Positions 1 to 8,243 of a DNA stretch of 64,000 nt are shown one piece after another (the first letter of the stretch is position 1; each line of letters starts with the position of its first letter). The position numbers and the translations under genes are program-made. The stretch is from Sphingomonas sp. SUN039 (GTDB lineage Bacteria; Pseudomonadota; Alphaproteobacteria; Sphingomonadales; Sphingomonadaceae). Location of the stretch: NCBI RefSeq assembly GCF_024758725.1, contig NZ_CP096972.1, forward strand, positions 2,772,001 through 2,836,000, in the 5' to 3' direction. The notes under the pieces are model-generated. The model made no database searches. It saw only the letters and a list, made by a program, of their open reading frames with translations, and was not told the origin of the DNA.

Positions 1-454
1 CGTGACCCCGAAACGCTTCGCGCGCGTTGCGATCCATGCCGATATAGTGGAAATAGTAATAACCTTGGAACGCGCCATGGTTTGCGCAAATCCAGTGTTC
101 CTCCGGCGTCACGAACGGCTTCACGATCGCGGCGGCGACATCGGGATGGTTGTAGCTGCCCAATGTATCGCCGATGTCGTGAAGCAGCGCCATGACGACA
201 TAGGTTTCGCCGCGTCCATCGCGGTGCGCGCGGGTCGCGGTCTGCAAACTGTGCGTCAGCCGGTCGACGGGGAATCCGCCATAGTCGCCGTCGAGCAATT
301 TCAGATGATCGAGCACGCGCGTCGCGACATCGGCGGCAAACGGCACAAAATGCCCGGCAATCGCCGTCCAGTCCTCCTGCGTGCCTTCGGTCATCGCGCG
401 GAATTTGGCGCGCGGTTCGGCCGAATGATCGGCATGGGTTTCGATGTCGGCCAT
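1..454 (-). CDS. HD-domain metal-dependent hydrolase/oxygenase-like protein (3' end outside window)
   Basis: Only the N-terminal 151 residues are inside the window; the gene runs off the left edge. The start is the ATG at 452-454. The protein shows a His-Asp pair in LLHDIGDTLGSYNH (about residues 91-103), with further histidines at about 68, 120 and 126. This is the layout of small HD-domain proteins with an inositol-oxygenase-like fold. The substrate cannot be told from sequence; in this family metal-bound hydrolases and di-iron oxygenases both occur. It is transcribed divergently from the two-component pair that begins at 523, with 68 bases between them. Confidence 0.6.
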   Translation of the reverse strand, partial: MADIETHADHSAEPRAKFRAMTEGTQEDWTAIAGHFVPFAADVATRVLDHLKLLDGDYGGFPVDRLTHSLQTATRAHRDGRGETYVVMALLHDIGDTLGSYNHPDVAAAIVKPFVTPEEHWICANHGAFQGYYYFHYIGMDRNAREAFRGH

Positions 455-522
455 CGCTCTCGCTCCTTCTCGCTTTGCCGCATCCTACCAACGCGGGCGA
501 TAATCGACTAGGGCTGCCGTCG

Positions 523-1620
523 ATGGCGACTGTCTCCACCTCTCCGGCCGCGTTTTTCGACGACAAGAACCGCGCCTTCTGGATGCTGCAGGGTGCGGGC
601 TGGACCGGCTATCTGGCGCTCCGCATTGCCAGCGGTATTGCCAACGGGGTCGGCCTGCCTGTCGTCATCCAGGTGCTGGTGTCGGCCGCCACCGGCTATT
701 CGATGACCTTGGTCATGGCGGCGGTTTATCGCTGGCTGATCCGCAAGTCGCCGCTGGTGATCTGGACGGGGTCGCTGGCGACGGTGGCCGTGGCGGTCGG
801 AGCCTATTCGGTCATCGACGCCTGGGTCTACACGATGGTCAGCGAGGGACGCAACGTCGTCCAGATCGACTTGTTCCTCGGCTCCGCCACGCTCAACACC
901 CTACTGCTGGGTGCGTGGTCGGCGCTGTATTACGGCATCAATTTCTTTCTGATCGCCGAGCGACAGACGCTGCAATTGCTGAAGCTGGAGGCAACCGCCT
1001 CGTCGGCTCAGCTCGCTATGCTGCGCTACCAGCTCAACCCGCATTTCCTGTTCAACACGCTCAATTCGATCTCGACCCTGGTGCTGCTCAAGCAGAACGA
1101 CCGGGCTAATGCGATGCTCGGGCGGCTGTCGTCGTTCCTGCGTTATACGCTCGTCAACGAGCCCGAGGCGCAGGTGACGCTCGAACAGGAGTTCGAGACG
1201 CTGAAGCTCTATCTCGACATCGAAAAAATGCGCTTCGAGGAGCGGTTGCAGGCGCGGTTCGACCTCGATCCGCGCGCGGCCAAGGCGCGGCTGCCGTCGC
1301 TGCTGCTCCAGCCGCTCGTCGAAAACGCGATCAAATATGCGGTCACGCCGCAGGAAGAGGGTGCCGAAATCGCCATTGCCGCGCGGCTCACCGGTCAACG
1401 GGTGCAGATCACCGTGTCCGATACGGGTCCGGGGTTGAACGATGCGACCGTCCGCCCCAGCTATTCGACCGGCGTCGGCCTCGCGAATATCCGCGACCGG
1501 CTGATGCAGGCTTACGGGCCCGACCACCGCTTCGACAGCGGCAATTCCCCCGGCGGGGGATTTGTCGTCACCGTCGAAATCCCGATGGTCGTCGAGGCGC
1601 AACGACTAGAGGCCGCATGA
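523..1620 (+). CDS. LytS/YehU-type sensor histidine kinase
   Basis: Membrane histidine kinase of the His_kinase (LytS/YehU) family, 365 aa from the ATG at 523. An upstream ATG at 475 is in frame, but it would push the start into the divergent promoter region and is less likely. About four hydrophobic segments (residues ~25-145) precede the phospho-acceptor region QLNPHFLFNTL with His at ~174. A C-terminal HATPase domain carries the N-box (LVENAIKYAV) and a G-box (SDTGPGL). There is no separate extracytoplasmic sensor domain, so the membrane part itself probably senses. The stop overlaps the start of the LytTR response regulator by 4 bases, so the two genes form one translationally coupled pair. 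The signal is unknown. Confidence 0.9.
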   Translation: MATVSTSPAAFFDDKNRAFWMLQGAGWTGYLALRIASGIANGVGLPVVIQVLVSAATGYSMTLVMAAVYRWLIRKSPLVIWTGSLATVAVAVGAYSVIDAWVYTMVSEGRNVVQIDLFLGSATLNTLLLGAWSALYYGINFFLIAERQTLQLLKLEATASSAQLAMLRYQLNPHFLFNTLNSISTLVLLKQNDRANAMLGRLSSFLRYTLVNEPEAQVTLEQEFETLKLYLDIEKMRFEERLQARFDLDPRAAKARLPSLLLQPLVENAIKYAVTPQEEGAEIAIAARLTGQRVQITVSDTGPGLNDATVRPSYSTGVGLANIRDRLMQAYGPDHRFDSGNSPGGGFVVTVEIPMVVEAQRLEAA

Positions 1621-2432
1621 CCATAAGAACGATCCTCGTCGACGACGAAAAACTGGCCATCCAGGGCATGGAACTGCGGCTGGCCGCTCATGACGATGTC
1701 GAAATCGTCGACACCTGTTCGAACGGGCGCGAGGCGATCCGGTCGATCAAGACCAACAAGCCCGATCTCGTTTTCCTCGATATCCAGATGCCCGGCTTCG
1801 ACGGATTTTCGGTGGTCCAGGGGCTGATGGAAGTCGAGCCGCCGCTGTTCGTCTTCGTCACGGCCTATGCCGACCACGCGATCCGCGCGTTCGAGGCGCA
1901 GGCCGCCGATTATCTGATGAAGCCGGTCGAGGAAGCGCGACTGGGCGACACGCTCGACCGCGTCCGCCAGCGCCTCGCCGAAAAGCGCGGGGTGGAAGAA
2001 GCCGGTCGCCTGATGGAAGTGCTGACCGAACACGCGCCCGAGGCGGCGGAGGAACTGGGCGCGGAGCTGGGCAGCGACGGCGGCGACGCCCCTGCGGCAA
2101 ACCGGTTCGAAAAGCTGATCAACATCAAGGACCGCGGCCAGATTTTCCGCGTGGACGTCGACAATATTGAACGGATCGACGCCGCGGGCGATTACATGTG
2201 CATCTACACCGCCGAAAACACGCTGATCCTGCGCGAGACGATGAAGGATCTCGAACGCCGCCTCGACCCGCGCCGGTTCCAGCGGGTCCACCGGTCGACC
2301 ATCGTCAACCTCGATCTGGTCAAGCAGGTCAAGCCGCACACCAACGGCGAATGCTTTCTGGTGCTCGAATCGGGTGCCTCGGTGAAGGTGTCACGCAGCT
2401 ACCGCGACGTCGTCGCCAGATTTGTGCATTGA
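1617..2432 (+). CDS. LytTR-family response regulator
   Basis: A 271-aa response regulator of the LytR/AlgR type. The N-terminal receiver has the acidic pair D9/D10, the phospho-acceptor D55 in LVFLDIQMP and the conserved Lys in YLMKPVEE. An Ala/Glu-rich linker leads to a C-terminal LytTR DNA-binding domain (~residues 160-271, including DPRRFQRVHRSTIVNL). It is the cognate partner of the upstream kinase (ATGA overlap). Its last 42 bases overlap the 3' end of the convergent desaturase gene. LytTR regulators usually bind paired direct repeats; no target site was identified here. Confidence 0.92.
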   Translation: MTIRTILVDDEKLAIQGMELRLAAHDDVEIVDTCSNGREAIRSIKTNKPDLVFLDIQMPGFDGFSVVQGLMEVEPPLFVFVTAYADHAIRAFEAQAADYLMKPVEEARLGDTLDRVRQRLAEKRGVEEAGRLMEVLTEHAPEAAEELGAELGSDGGDAPAANRFEKLINIKDRGQIFRVDVDNIERIDAAGDYMCIYTAENTLILRETMKDLERRLDPRRFQRVHRSTIVNLDLVKQVKPHTNGECFLVLESGASVKVSRSYRDVVARFVH

Positions 2433-3212
2433 TCCGCGCGATGTGATCTCGCGGAAGATTTCGCGGTAGCGCGGGTGCTCGGTGCCGCAGACGCGGTCCC
2501 ACCAGGTGAAGTACAGGCCGTAGTTCGACCCGAACCCGCCCGAATGGTGCAGGTCGTGGTGGGTGGCGGTGGTGAACAGCCCCCAGAACCAGTGATCGGC
2601 AAAACCCCGGTGGTGCAGTTCGGTGCCGCTATGGCCCCAGACGTTGCGCGCGATCATGATGCCGAGAAACGCGAAGAACGCGCCGTTGGGCGTCGGGATC
2701 GTCAATTGCCAGATGACCGGCATCCCTGCCTGCACCACCGCCTCGCGCCAGTCGAAGGCGTAAGCCGCAAACGGCGTCGGCGTGACCGTCTTGTGATGGG
2801 TGCGATGCCATTTCCGGAACAAGCGCGGCGTGTGGAGCAGGCGATGCGTCCAGTAGAACCAGGCATCGTGCACGACCAGCAGGACAACCACATAGAGCGA
2901 CATCGCCAGCCAGCCGGTCGGTCCCGTCCATGGGCCAGGGCCGTAACCGTGCGATTTCAGCCACAGCACGGGCGTGAAGACCAGTGCATAGACCAGCACG
3001 CTGCGCGCCGAGGTCCAGATCTCGCGGATATAATCGGCGCGGGTCGCTCGCCGCGACTGGATGATCCGGACGCGCAAGCCTGTCCGGTGCACCAGCCACA
3101 GGATCGCCGACATGACGAGTGTCGCGATGACATAGCGCCCGCCATCGAACAGGAACACGTCGGGGAAGACGTGACGGGCGGCGTCGTACATCGTGATATT
3201 GTCGGGCAGCAT
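2391..3212 (-). CDS. Fatty acid hydroxylase/sterol desaturase family membrane protein
   Basis: A 273-aa integral membrane di-iron enzyme. The histidine clusters typical of the family are visible: HDAWFYWTHRLLH, HRTHH and HHDLHH. Several hydrophobic helices surround them. Such enzymes hydroxylate or desaturate lipid chains, sterols or carotenoids; the substrate cannot be assigned from sequence. The end overlaps the convergent response-regulator gene by 42 bases. The AraC-type regulator lies upstream on the same strand with a 93-base gap, so it could control this gene, but that is inference. Confidence 0.85.
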   Translation of the reverse strand: MLPDNITMYDAARHVFPDVFLFDGGRYVIATLVMSAILWLVHRTGLRVRIIQSRRATRADYIREIWTSARSVLVYALVFTPVLWLKSHGYGPGPWTGPTGWLAMSLYVVVLLVVHDAWFYWTHRLLHTPRLFRKWHRTHHKTVTPTPFAAYAFDWREAVVQAGMPVIWQLTIPTPNGAFFAFLGIMIARNVWGHSGTELHHRGFADHWFWGLFTTATHHDLHHSGGFGSNYGLYFTWWDRVCGTEHPRYREIFREITSRGSMHKSGDDVAVAA

Positions 3213-3305
3213 GGCGGTCCTCCTGATCCGGCTCGGCTGCTACCGCCCCGCGGCACCGGCGACTACGCGATTGGCGGAATCGACCGGTCGAATCGCGAAA
3301 TCCGA

Positions 3306-4352
3306 TCAGCGCATGCTCGCCCGCGCACGGTATTCGGTGGGCGTGCAGGCATGGACATCGCGAAACGCGCGGTTGAACGGCGCGAGACTTCCGAACCCGG
3401 CATCCATCGCGATGGTCAGGATCGGCACCTCGCGCTGGGTCGGGTCGGCCAGCGCGTCGGCAGCCTCGCCGATCCGGAACCCGTTCAGATACGCATTGAA
3501 ATTGCGTGCGCCGAGCCCCTGGTTGATGGCGCGGCGCAACCGGTATTCGGGCACGCCCATGCGCGCCGCCACCGCCGTGATGGTCAATCCATCCTGCCGG
3601 TACAGCCGTTCGTGGCGCATGTCGGTGTCGAGCCGGGCGAGCAGCGGGGCATCGTCGGTTTCGGGTCGCGGTGCCTCGCCCGACGGCTTGGCCGGAGCCG
3701 ACAGCAAAGCACGGTCCCGCCAGCCGAGCATCGTTGCGGCAAGGACTGCGGCGAGAAGGAACAGACTGGCGGCATTGACCACACGCCAGCCGACGGGCGG
3801 CGGCCAGTTCCGGAGCGGCAGTTCGGCAAAGACGATCCAAAGGATGACCGCGCCGATGGCAAGCGAGAGCGCCAACCGCGCACGACGGCGGCTTTCGACA
3901 AGATCGGTCTTCCATCCGCGTAAGGCCGTGACGATGGCGGCGACAACCAGCCCAGTGCTGATCGTGCGCCAGCCGATGGCGACGAACCAGATACGGCTCT
4001 GCGTCACGAAATAGAGGTAATTCGCCGTAAAGCCCGCCACGACGACCAGCACCACTGTAGCAATATGCCATTTTCGCAGTCGGAAATCGTCATCGAACCA
4101 GCTGAGCGCGAACAACCAGAACAACGCGGGCGTGGCCAGGCTGATCAGATGGAAGGGCAATCGCCACGGGACTGTCGGTCCCGCCGCGTCGATGGCGATC
4201 AACACCGTGTAAGCGACGGCGCCGAGACAGGTAATCGCCCCCATCCGTGCCGTCAGCGAGGTCCGCCAGTCGCGCACGAACAGGAACGATAGCAATGCGA
4301 ACAGCGTAATCGCTCCGCCGCGCAGCGCCGCATCCCAGAAAATCAGCCCCAT
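3306..4352 (-). CDS. Membrane-anchored AraC-family transcriptional regulator (7 TM + HTH)
   Basis: A 348-aa protein with roughly seven hydrophobic helices (about residues 5-26, 38-56, 67-85, 95-112, 125-145, 160-178 and 190-208). A Pro-rich linker and a C-terminal AraC-type double helix-turn-helix follow (~residues 235-345). The AraC signature is visible in IAMDAGFGSLAPFNRAFRDVHACTPTEYR. Most AraC proteins are soluble with a cupin-like sensor; here the sensor is a membrane domain. The start lies 10 bases after the msrB stop on the same strand. The msrB and desaturase genes flank it, so either may be a target (inference). Confidence 0.85.
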   Translation of the reverse strand: MGLIFWDAALRGGAITLFALLSFLFVRDWRTSLTARMGAITCLGAVAYTVLIAIDAAGPTVPWRLPFHLISLATPALFWLFALSWFDDDFRLRKWHIATVVLVVVAGFTANYLYFVTQSRIWFVAIGWRTISTGLVVAAIVTALRGWKTDLVESRRRARLALSLAIGAVILWIVFAELPLRNWPPPVGWRVVNAASLFLLAAVLAATMLGWRDRALLSAPAKPSGEAPRPETDDAPLLARLDTDMRHERLYRQDGLTITAVAARMGVPEYRLRRAINQGLGARNFNAYLNGFRIGEAADALADPTQREVPILTIAMDAGFGSLAPFNRAFRDVHACTPTEYRARASMR

Positions 4353-4362
4353 GGACCCGGTG

Positions 4363-4854
4363 TTAGGCGCCTCCGGGAGTAAACTTCAAGGCCGTGCCGT
4401 TCATGCAATAGCGCTTGCCGGTCGGCTTCGGTCCGTCGTCAAAGACATGGCCAAGGTGCCCGCCGCAGCGGCGACAGACGACTTCGACACGCTCGAACCC
4501 CAGGGTCCGGTCGACATTGGTCAGGGTTGCATTGGGCAGATGGTCCCAGAAGCTCGGCCAGCCGGTGCCACTGTCGAATTTGGTCTTCGACGAGAAATTG
4601 GGGAGGTTGCAGCCCGCGCACGAGAAGATGCCCGCGCGGTGCTCGTTGAGGAACGGCGACTGGCCGGGCTGGTCGGTCGCTTCCTGGCGCAGCGTCCGGT
4701 ATTGCGCCGGGGTCAGACGCTTTTTCCATTCGGCATCGGTCAGCGTGATTTCATACGTGCGCGCGGGCGCCTTCGCACAGGCAGCGGTCGCGAAGATGCC
4801 GCCGAGGGCGAGCGTGCTGGAGGCGGTCACGAAACTGCGGCGATTGAGGGTCAT
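4363..4854 (-). CDS. msrB: Peptide-methionine (R)-S-oxide reductase MsrB, exported by Tat
   Basis: Reduces methionine-R-sulfoxide in proteins. 163 aa from the ATG at 4852-4854, chosen because GGGAGAAG lies just upstream; an in-frame ATG at 4902 is the alternative. The N-terminus has a twin-arginine signal (NRRSFVTASSTLALGG, then an Ala-rich stretch), so the enzyme is expected in the periplasm. Four zinc cysteines are present (SCAGC at 79/82 and CRRC at 127/130), and the catalytic Cys is C150 in RYCMNG. The conserved core GTGWPSFWD is intact. The membrane AraC regulator gene starts 10 bases downstream, so the two are likely co-transcribed. Confidence 0.95.
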   Translation of the reverse strand: MTLNRRSFVTASSTLALGGIFATAACAKAPARTYEITLTDAEWKKRLTPAQYRTLRQEATDQPGQSPFLNEHRAGIFSCAGCNLPNFSSKTKFDSGTGWPSFWDHLPNATLTNVDRTLGFERVEVVCRRCGGHLGHVFDDGPKPTGKRYCMNGTALKFTPGGA

Positions 4855-4920
4855 GGCGTCTTCTCCCTGGGGTTGCGGGATATACGGTTCGGGCAGCTGC
4901 ATAGTTTCACTTCCTTTTAT

Positions 4921-5057
4921 CCCTCTCCCTTTTGGGAGAGGGCGACACGCGCCCCTCAGGCGCGGCGGGGTGAGGGATAGCAATGCTTCAACTAGCAGCG
5001 CACTGCCCTCACCCTCCCGCGCTGGAGCGCGAGGGCCCTCTCCCCAAAGGGAGAGGG
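4921..5057. repeat. Inverted pair of GC-rich palindromic repeats (REP-like)
   Basis: Two copies of a palindromic unit face each other between msrB and the P450 gene. The left copy has CCCTCTCCC-tttt-GGGAGAGGG (4921-4942) and later GGGGTGAGGG (4967-4976). The right copy mirrors it with CCCTCACCC (5006-5014), a hairpin at 5012-5035, and CCCTCTCCC-caaa-GGGAGAGGG (5036-5057). The whole can fold into one large cruciform. It fills the gap and probably ends transcription from the P450 gene. Repeats of this look are widespread in proteobacterial intergenic regions. Confidence 0.8.
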
Positions 5058-5060
5058 AAA

Positions 5061-6332
5061 TTAATAGCGTTCCAGCTTCACCGGCAGCGAGCGATAGCCG
5101 TTCACAAAACATGCGGGCACGCGGTCCGGTTCGCCCTGCGGTACCGCGCGCAGGCGGCGCTTCGCCATTTCCTCGAGCAGCACAATCAATTGAAGCTCGG
5201 CGACGCGCGCGCCGACGCAGCGGTGGATGCCATAGCCGAACGACAAATGCCGCCGCGCGTTCTCGCGGTCGACGATGATCCGGTCGGCATCCGGAAACAC
5301 ACTCTCGTCGCGGTTGGCCGAGATGTACCACAACACAATGCGGTCGCCCTTTTTGATCTGGTGCCCGTCGATCTCGGTATCCTCGGTCGCCGTGCGGCGC
5401 ATGTGCGCGAGCGGGGTCTGCCAGCGGATGAGTTCGCTGACGGTGTTGGGTATCAGCGACGGGTCGGCTTCCAGCTTCGCCCGTTCGTCCGGAAAACGTG
5501 CAAGGCCGTGGGCATAAGCGGTCATCGAATTGCGCGTCGTATCGTTGCCGCCGACGATCAGCAGGATCAGATTCCCCATGAATTCGCCGTCGTCCATCGC
5601 CGCCATCGCGTCCGAATGGAGCATGATCGAGATCAGATCAGGGGTCTGCGGCTGGTTCTTTTTCGATTCCCACAGCGCGTGGAACGCCGTGCCCATTTCG
5701 AATGCGGTCGCCAGCCGCTTCTGCCGGTCCTCGAACGTCCCGAATGCCTCGACATCGCCGAGCGCATCCGACCAGCGCGTCAAATTGTGCCGGTTCTCCC
5801 AGGGAAAATCGAACAGCCGCGCGAGCATGCCGGTGGTCAGTTCGATCGATACCCGCTCGACCCAGTCGAACGTCTCACCGATGGGCAGTGCATCGAGCAC
5901 CTCGGACGTCCGCGCCACCGCATCATCGCGCATCCGCACGATTTCGCTGGGCGTAAAGGCGGGCGCAACCGTGCGGCGCTGGGCGTTGTGCTGCGGCGGG
6001 TCCATCGCGATGAACATCGGCATCCGCACTTCGCCGTCGAGGATCCGCTCGGGGTCGCCCGCGACCGTGATGCCGCCGACTTCCCAGGAAGATGAAAAGA
6101 TCTTCGGCAGCGCCTCGACATGGACGATCGGCTTGTAGGTCGAGATCGACCAATACGGCCCGAACCGGCCGTTCTCGCAATAGTAAATGCCGCCCGCGTC
6201 GCGCAGCTCGCGGAAAGGTGCGTGCCATGTGTGGCTCGTGTACAAATGCGGTTGAGTCACATCGAGCCGGTCGGCCGCGTCGGGGCCGATCATGAACTGG
6301 TCGTCGGGGCGTTCGATTGCTGCGGTCGCCAT
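5061..6332 (-). CDS. Cytochrome P450, CYP153-like (alkane/fatty-acid terminal hydroxylase family)
   Basis: 423 aa from the ATG at 6330-6332, preceded by GGGAGAGG. The heme-binding motif FGYGIHRCVG has Cys ~372. The K-helix ExxR is ELIR, and the I-helix reads LIVGGNDTTRN. That I-helix, together with ETFDWVERVSIELTT and MFIAMDPPQHN, matches what is known of the CYP153 family, soluble P450s that hydroxylate the terminal carbon of alkanes or fatty chains. No ferredoxin or ferredoxin reductase gene is adjacent, so electron partners must be encoded elsewhere. The downstream side carries the large palindromic repeat; upstream is a 3-hydroxyacyl-CoA dehydrogenase gene 60 bases away. Confidence 0.85.
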   Translation of the reverse strand: MATAAIERPDDQFMIGPDAADRLDVTQPHLYTSHTWHAPFRELRDAGGIYYCENGRFGPYWSISTYKPIVHVEALPKIFSSSWEVGGITVAGDPERILDGEVRMPMFIAMDPPQHNAQRRTVAPAFTPSEIVRMRDDAVARTSEVLDALPIGETFDWVERVSIELTTGMLARLFDFPWENRHNLTRWSDALGDVEAFGTFEDRQKRLATAFEMGTAFHALWESKKNQPQTPDLISIMLHSDAMAAMDDGEFMGNLILLIVGGNDTTRNSMTAYAHGLARFPDERAKLEADPSLIPNTVSELIRWQTPLAHMRRTATEDTEIDGHQIKKGDRIVLWYISANRDESVFPDADRIIVDRENARRHLSFGYGIHRCVGARVAELQLIVLLEEMAKRRLRAVPQGEPDRVPACFVNGYRSLPVKLERY

Positions 6333-6392
6333 GGCACCTCTCCCGTGCTGTTTGGTTGCAAGGTGCAACCTAACTGACAGAGATGTCAATAG

Positions 6393-7262
6393 TTAGCGCG
6401 TCGGAACTGGCTCCGGCCCCGCATAGTCATAGAACCCTCGCCCCGACTTCCGCCCGATCCACCCCGCCTCGACATATTTGACGAGCAGCGGTGCAGGACG
6501 GAATTTGGGATCGCCGGTCGAGGTGAATAGCACCCGGCAAATTTCGAGGCACGTATCGAGGCCGATGAAATCCGCGAGCGTCAGCGGCCCCATCGGGTGG
6601 TTGAGGCCGAGTTTGCACGCCGTGTCGATGTCACGGATCGTCGCCACCCCTTCGCCCAGCGCAAAGCACGCCTCGTTGAGCATCGGCATCAGCACGCGGT
6701 TGACGATGAAGCCGGGCGCGTCGTTGGCGTGGACAATCTCTTTACCAAGCGATTTGCCGTAACTCTCGACCGCCGCCACCGTAGCGTCGCTGGTCGCGAG
6801 ACCCCGAATGACCTCGATCAACCCCATAACCGGCACCGGGTTGAAGAAATGCACCCCGATGAACCGCGCCGGATCGGACGAGGCACTGGCAAGGCGCGTG
6901 ATCGGGATCGACGAGGTATTGGTTGCCAGAATTGCATCGGCGCGCAGCACTTTAGCGACGTCGGCAAAAATCGCGCGCTTGATCTCCTCGCGCTCGGTCG
7001 CCGCCTCGATCACCAGATCGCAATCGCCGAACGCCGCGACATCGCCGACCGGCTCGATCAGCGCCAGGGTCGCGTCGCGCGCCTCGCCCGTGATCTTTTC
7101 CTTTTCGACCAGCCGCCCTAGCCCCTTGGCAATGCCCGCCTTGCCCTTTTCCGCCAGCGCCACATCGCGGTCGGAGAGCAACGTGCGATATCCCGCCGCC
7201 GCCGAGACCTGCGCGATCCCTGCGCCCATTTGTCCCGCGCCGATCACGCCAATCGTCTTCAT
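6393..7262 (-). CDS. 3-hydroxybutyryl-CoA dehydrogenase
   Basis: 289 aa, NAD-dependent oxidation of 3-hydroxyacyl-CoA, cytosolic (fatty acid or PHB-related metabolism). The N-terminal Rossmann motif GVIGAGQMGAGIAQ is followed by the catalytic region FIGVHFFNPVPVMGLIEVI and the C-terminal signature APGFIVNRVLMPMLNEA with HPMGPLTLADFIGLDT. Length and motifs are complete. It follows egtD by 9 bases and precedes the CYP153 gene, an arrangement consistent with aliphatic-chain metabolism but not proof of it. Confidence 0.93.
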   Translation of the reverse strand: MKTIGVIGAGQMGAGIAQVSAAAGYRTLLSDRDVALAEKGKAGIAKGLGRLVEKEKITGEARDATLALIEPVGDVAAFGDCDLVIEAATEREEIKRAIFADVAKVLRADAILATNTSSIPITRLASASSDPARFIGVHFFNPVPVMGLIEVIRGLATSDATVAAVESYGKSLGKEIVHANDAPGFIVNRVLMPMLNEACFALGEGVATIRDIDTACKLGLNHPMGPLTLADFIGLDTCLEICRVLFTSTGDPKFRPAPLLVKYVEAGWIGRKSGRGFYDYAGPEPVPTR

Positions 7263-7271
7263 CGGTTTCTC

Positions 7272-8243
7272 CTAGGGCGCGGACTTTTCCGGCCGGGCCT
7301 CGGCAAGGATCAGCGCAAAGCTGTCCGCTGCGTCGGTCCATTCGGCAATCGGCGACCAGCCGCCTGCGCGCAAGAGCAACCGGGCATCGCGGGGGCCGTA
7401 TTTATGGCTGTTCTCGGTGTGGATGGTCGCGCCGGCAGGCATGGCGAACGGCTGTCCCTCGACCGTGAAGTCCACATTGCGGGTCGCGACGAGGTGCATT
7501 TCGATGCGCGCATAGCGGTCGTTCCAGCGCGCTTCGTGCGCGAATGCCTCGACGGGGATCGAGCCGCCCAGTTCGCGGTTGATGCGGGTCAGCAGGTTGA
7601 GGTTGAAGCGCGCGGTCACACCCGCCGCATCGTCATACGCGGCGAGCAGGATGTCGACATCCTTCACCCGGTCCATCCCGATCAACAGCATCGCGCCGGT
7701 CCCGAGCGACGTGCGCATCGTCCGGAGCAGGTCGGTCGCGGTGCGCGCGATCATGTTGCCGATGGTCGAACCGGGAAAGAATCCGAGTTTCGGTGCGGCG
7801 GCGACCGCAGCAGGCAAGGCCAGCGGCCGGGTGAAATCGCCCTCGAGCGGGATGACCGGCAGCGCCGGGAAATCCGCGGCCAGCGCCGCCGCCGATGCGC
7901 GCAGGAAATCGCCCGAGATATCGACCGGCACATAGGCCGATGGCGCGACCGCGCGCAGCAGGTGCGGCGTCTTGACCGACGACCCCGAGCCGAATTCGAC
8001 GACGGCGCGACCCGGCCCGAGGCGGGTTCCGACCTCGCTGCAATGCGCCGCCAGCAGGGCCGTCTCGACGCGGGTCGGATAATATTCGGGGAGCGCGGTG
8101 ATCGCCTCGAACAGTTCCGACCCCGTCCGGTCGTAGAACCAGCGCGCAGGAACCGCCTTTTGCGGCTGGGCAAGGCCGGCGAGCACATCGCCCCGAAACG
8201 CCGGATCAGCCACCGGCGGCGCGGCACTGTCGTGAAGCAGCAT
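7272..8243 (-). CDS. egtD: L-histidine N-alpha-methyltransferase EgtD
   Basis: 323-aa SAM-dependent methyltransferase that converts histidine to hercynine, the first committed step of ergothioneine synthesis. Seen: the SAM site VVEFGSGSSVKT, the preceding EAITALPEYYPTRVE, and FFPGSTIGNM. These are landmarks of the EgtD family. The start codon shares one base with the egtB stop (TAATG), so translation is coupled. The pair forms the egtB-egtD core; no egtA, egtC or egtE homolog is in the window. Confidence 0.93.
   Translation of the reverse strand: MLLHDSAAPPVADPAFRGDVLAGLAQPQKAVPARWFYDRTGSELFEAITALPEYYPTRVETALLAAHCSEVGTRLGPGRAVVEFGSGSSVKTPHLLRAVAPSAYVPVDISGDFLRASAAALAADFPALPVIPLEGDFTRPLALPAAVAAAPKLGFFPGSTIGNMIARTATDLLRTMRTSLGTGAMLLIGMDRVKDVDILLAAYDDAAGVTARFNLNLLTRINRELGGSIPVEAFAHEARWNDRYARIEMHLVATRNVDFTVEGQPFAMPAGATIHTENSHKYGPRDARLLLRAGGWSPIAEWTDAADSFALILAEARPEKSAP

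Noticed and set aside
475-522. Earlier start for the histidine kinase at 475
   Set aside because: It would reach into the short divergent promoter region; the ATG at 523 has a better context.
4418-4634. Possible relation between the repeat at 44418-44634 and an insertion sequence
   Set aside because: No transposase gene or remnant is present in the interior; kept only as MITE-like (the listed span here is the msrB region, which shows no such repeat).
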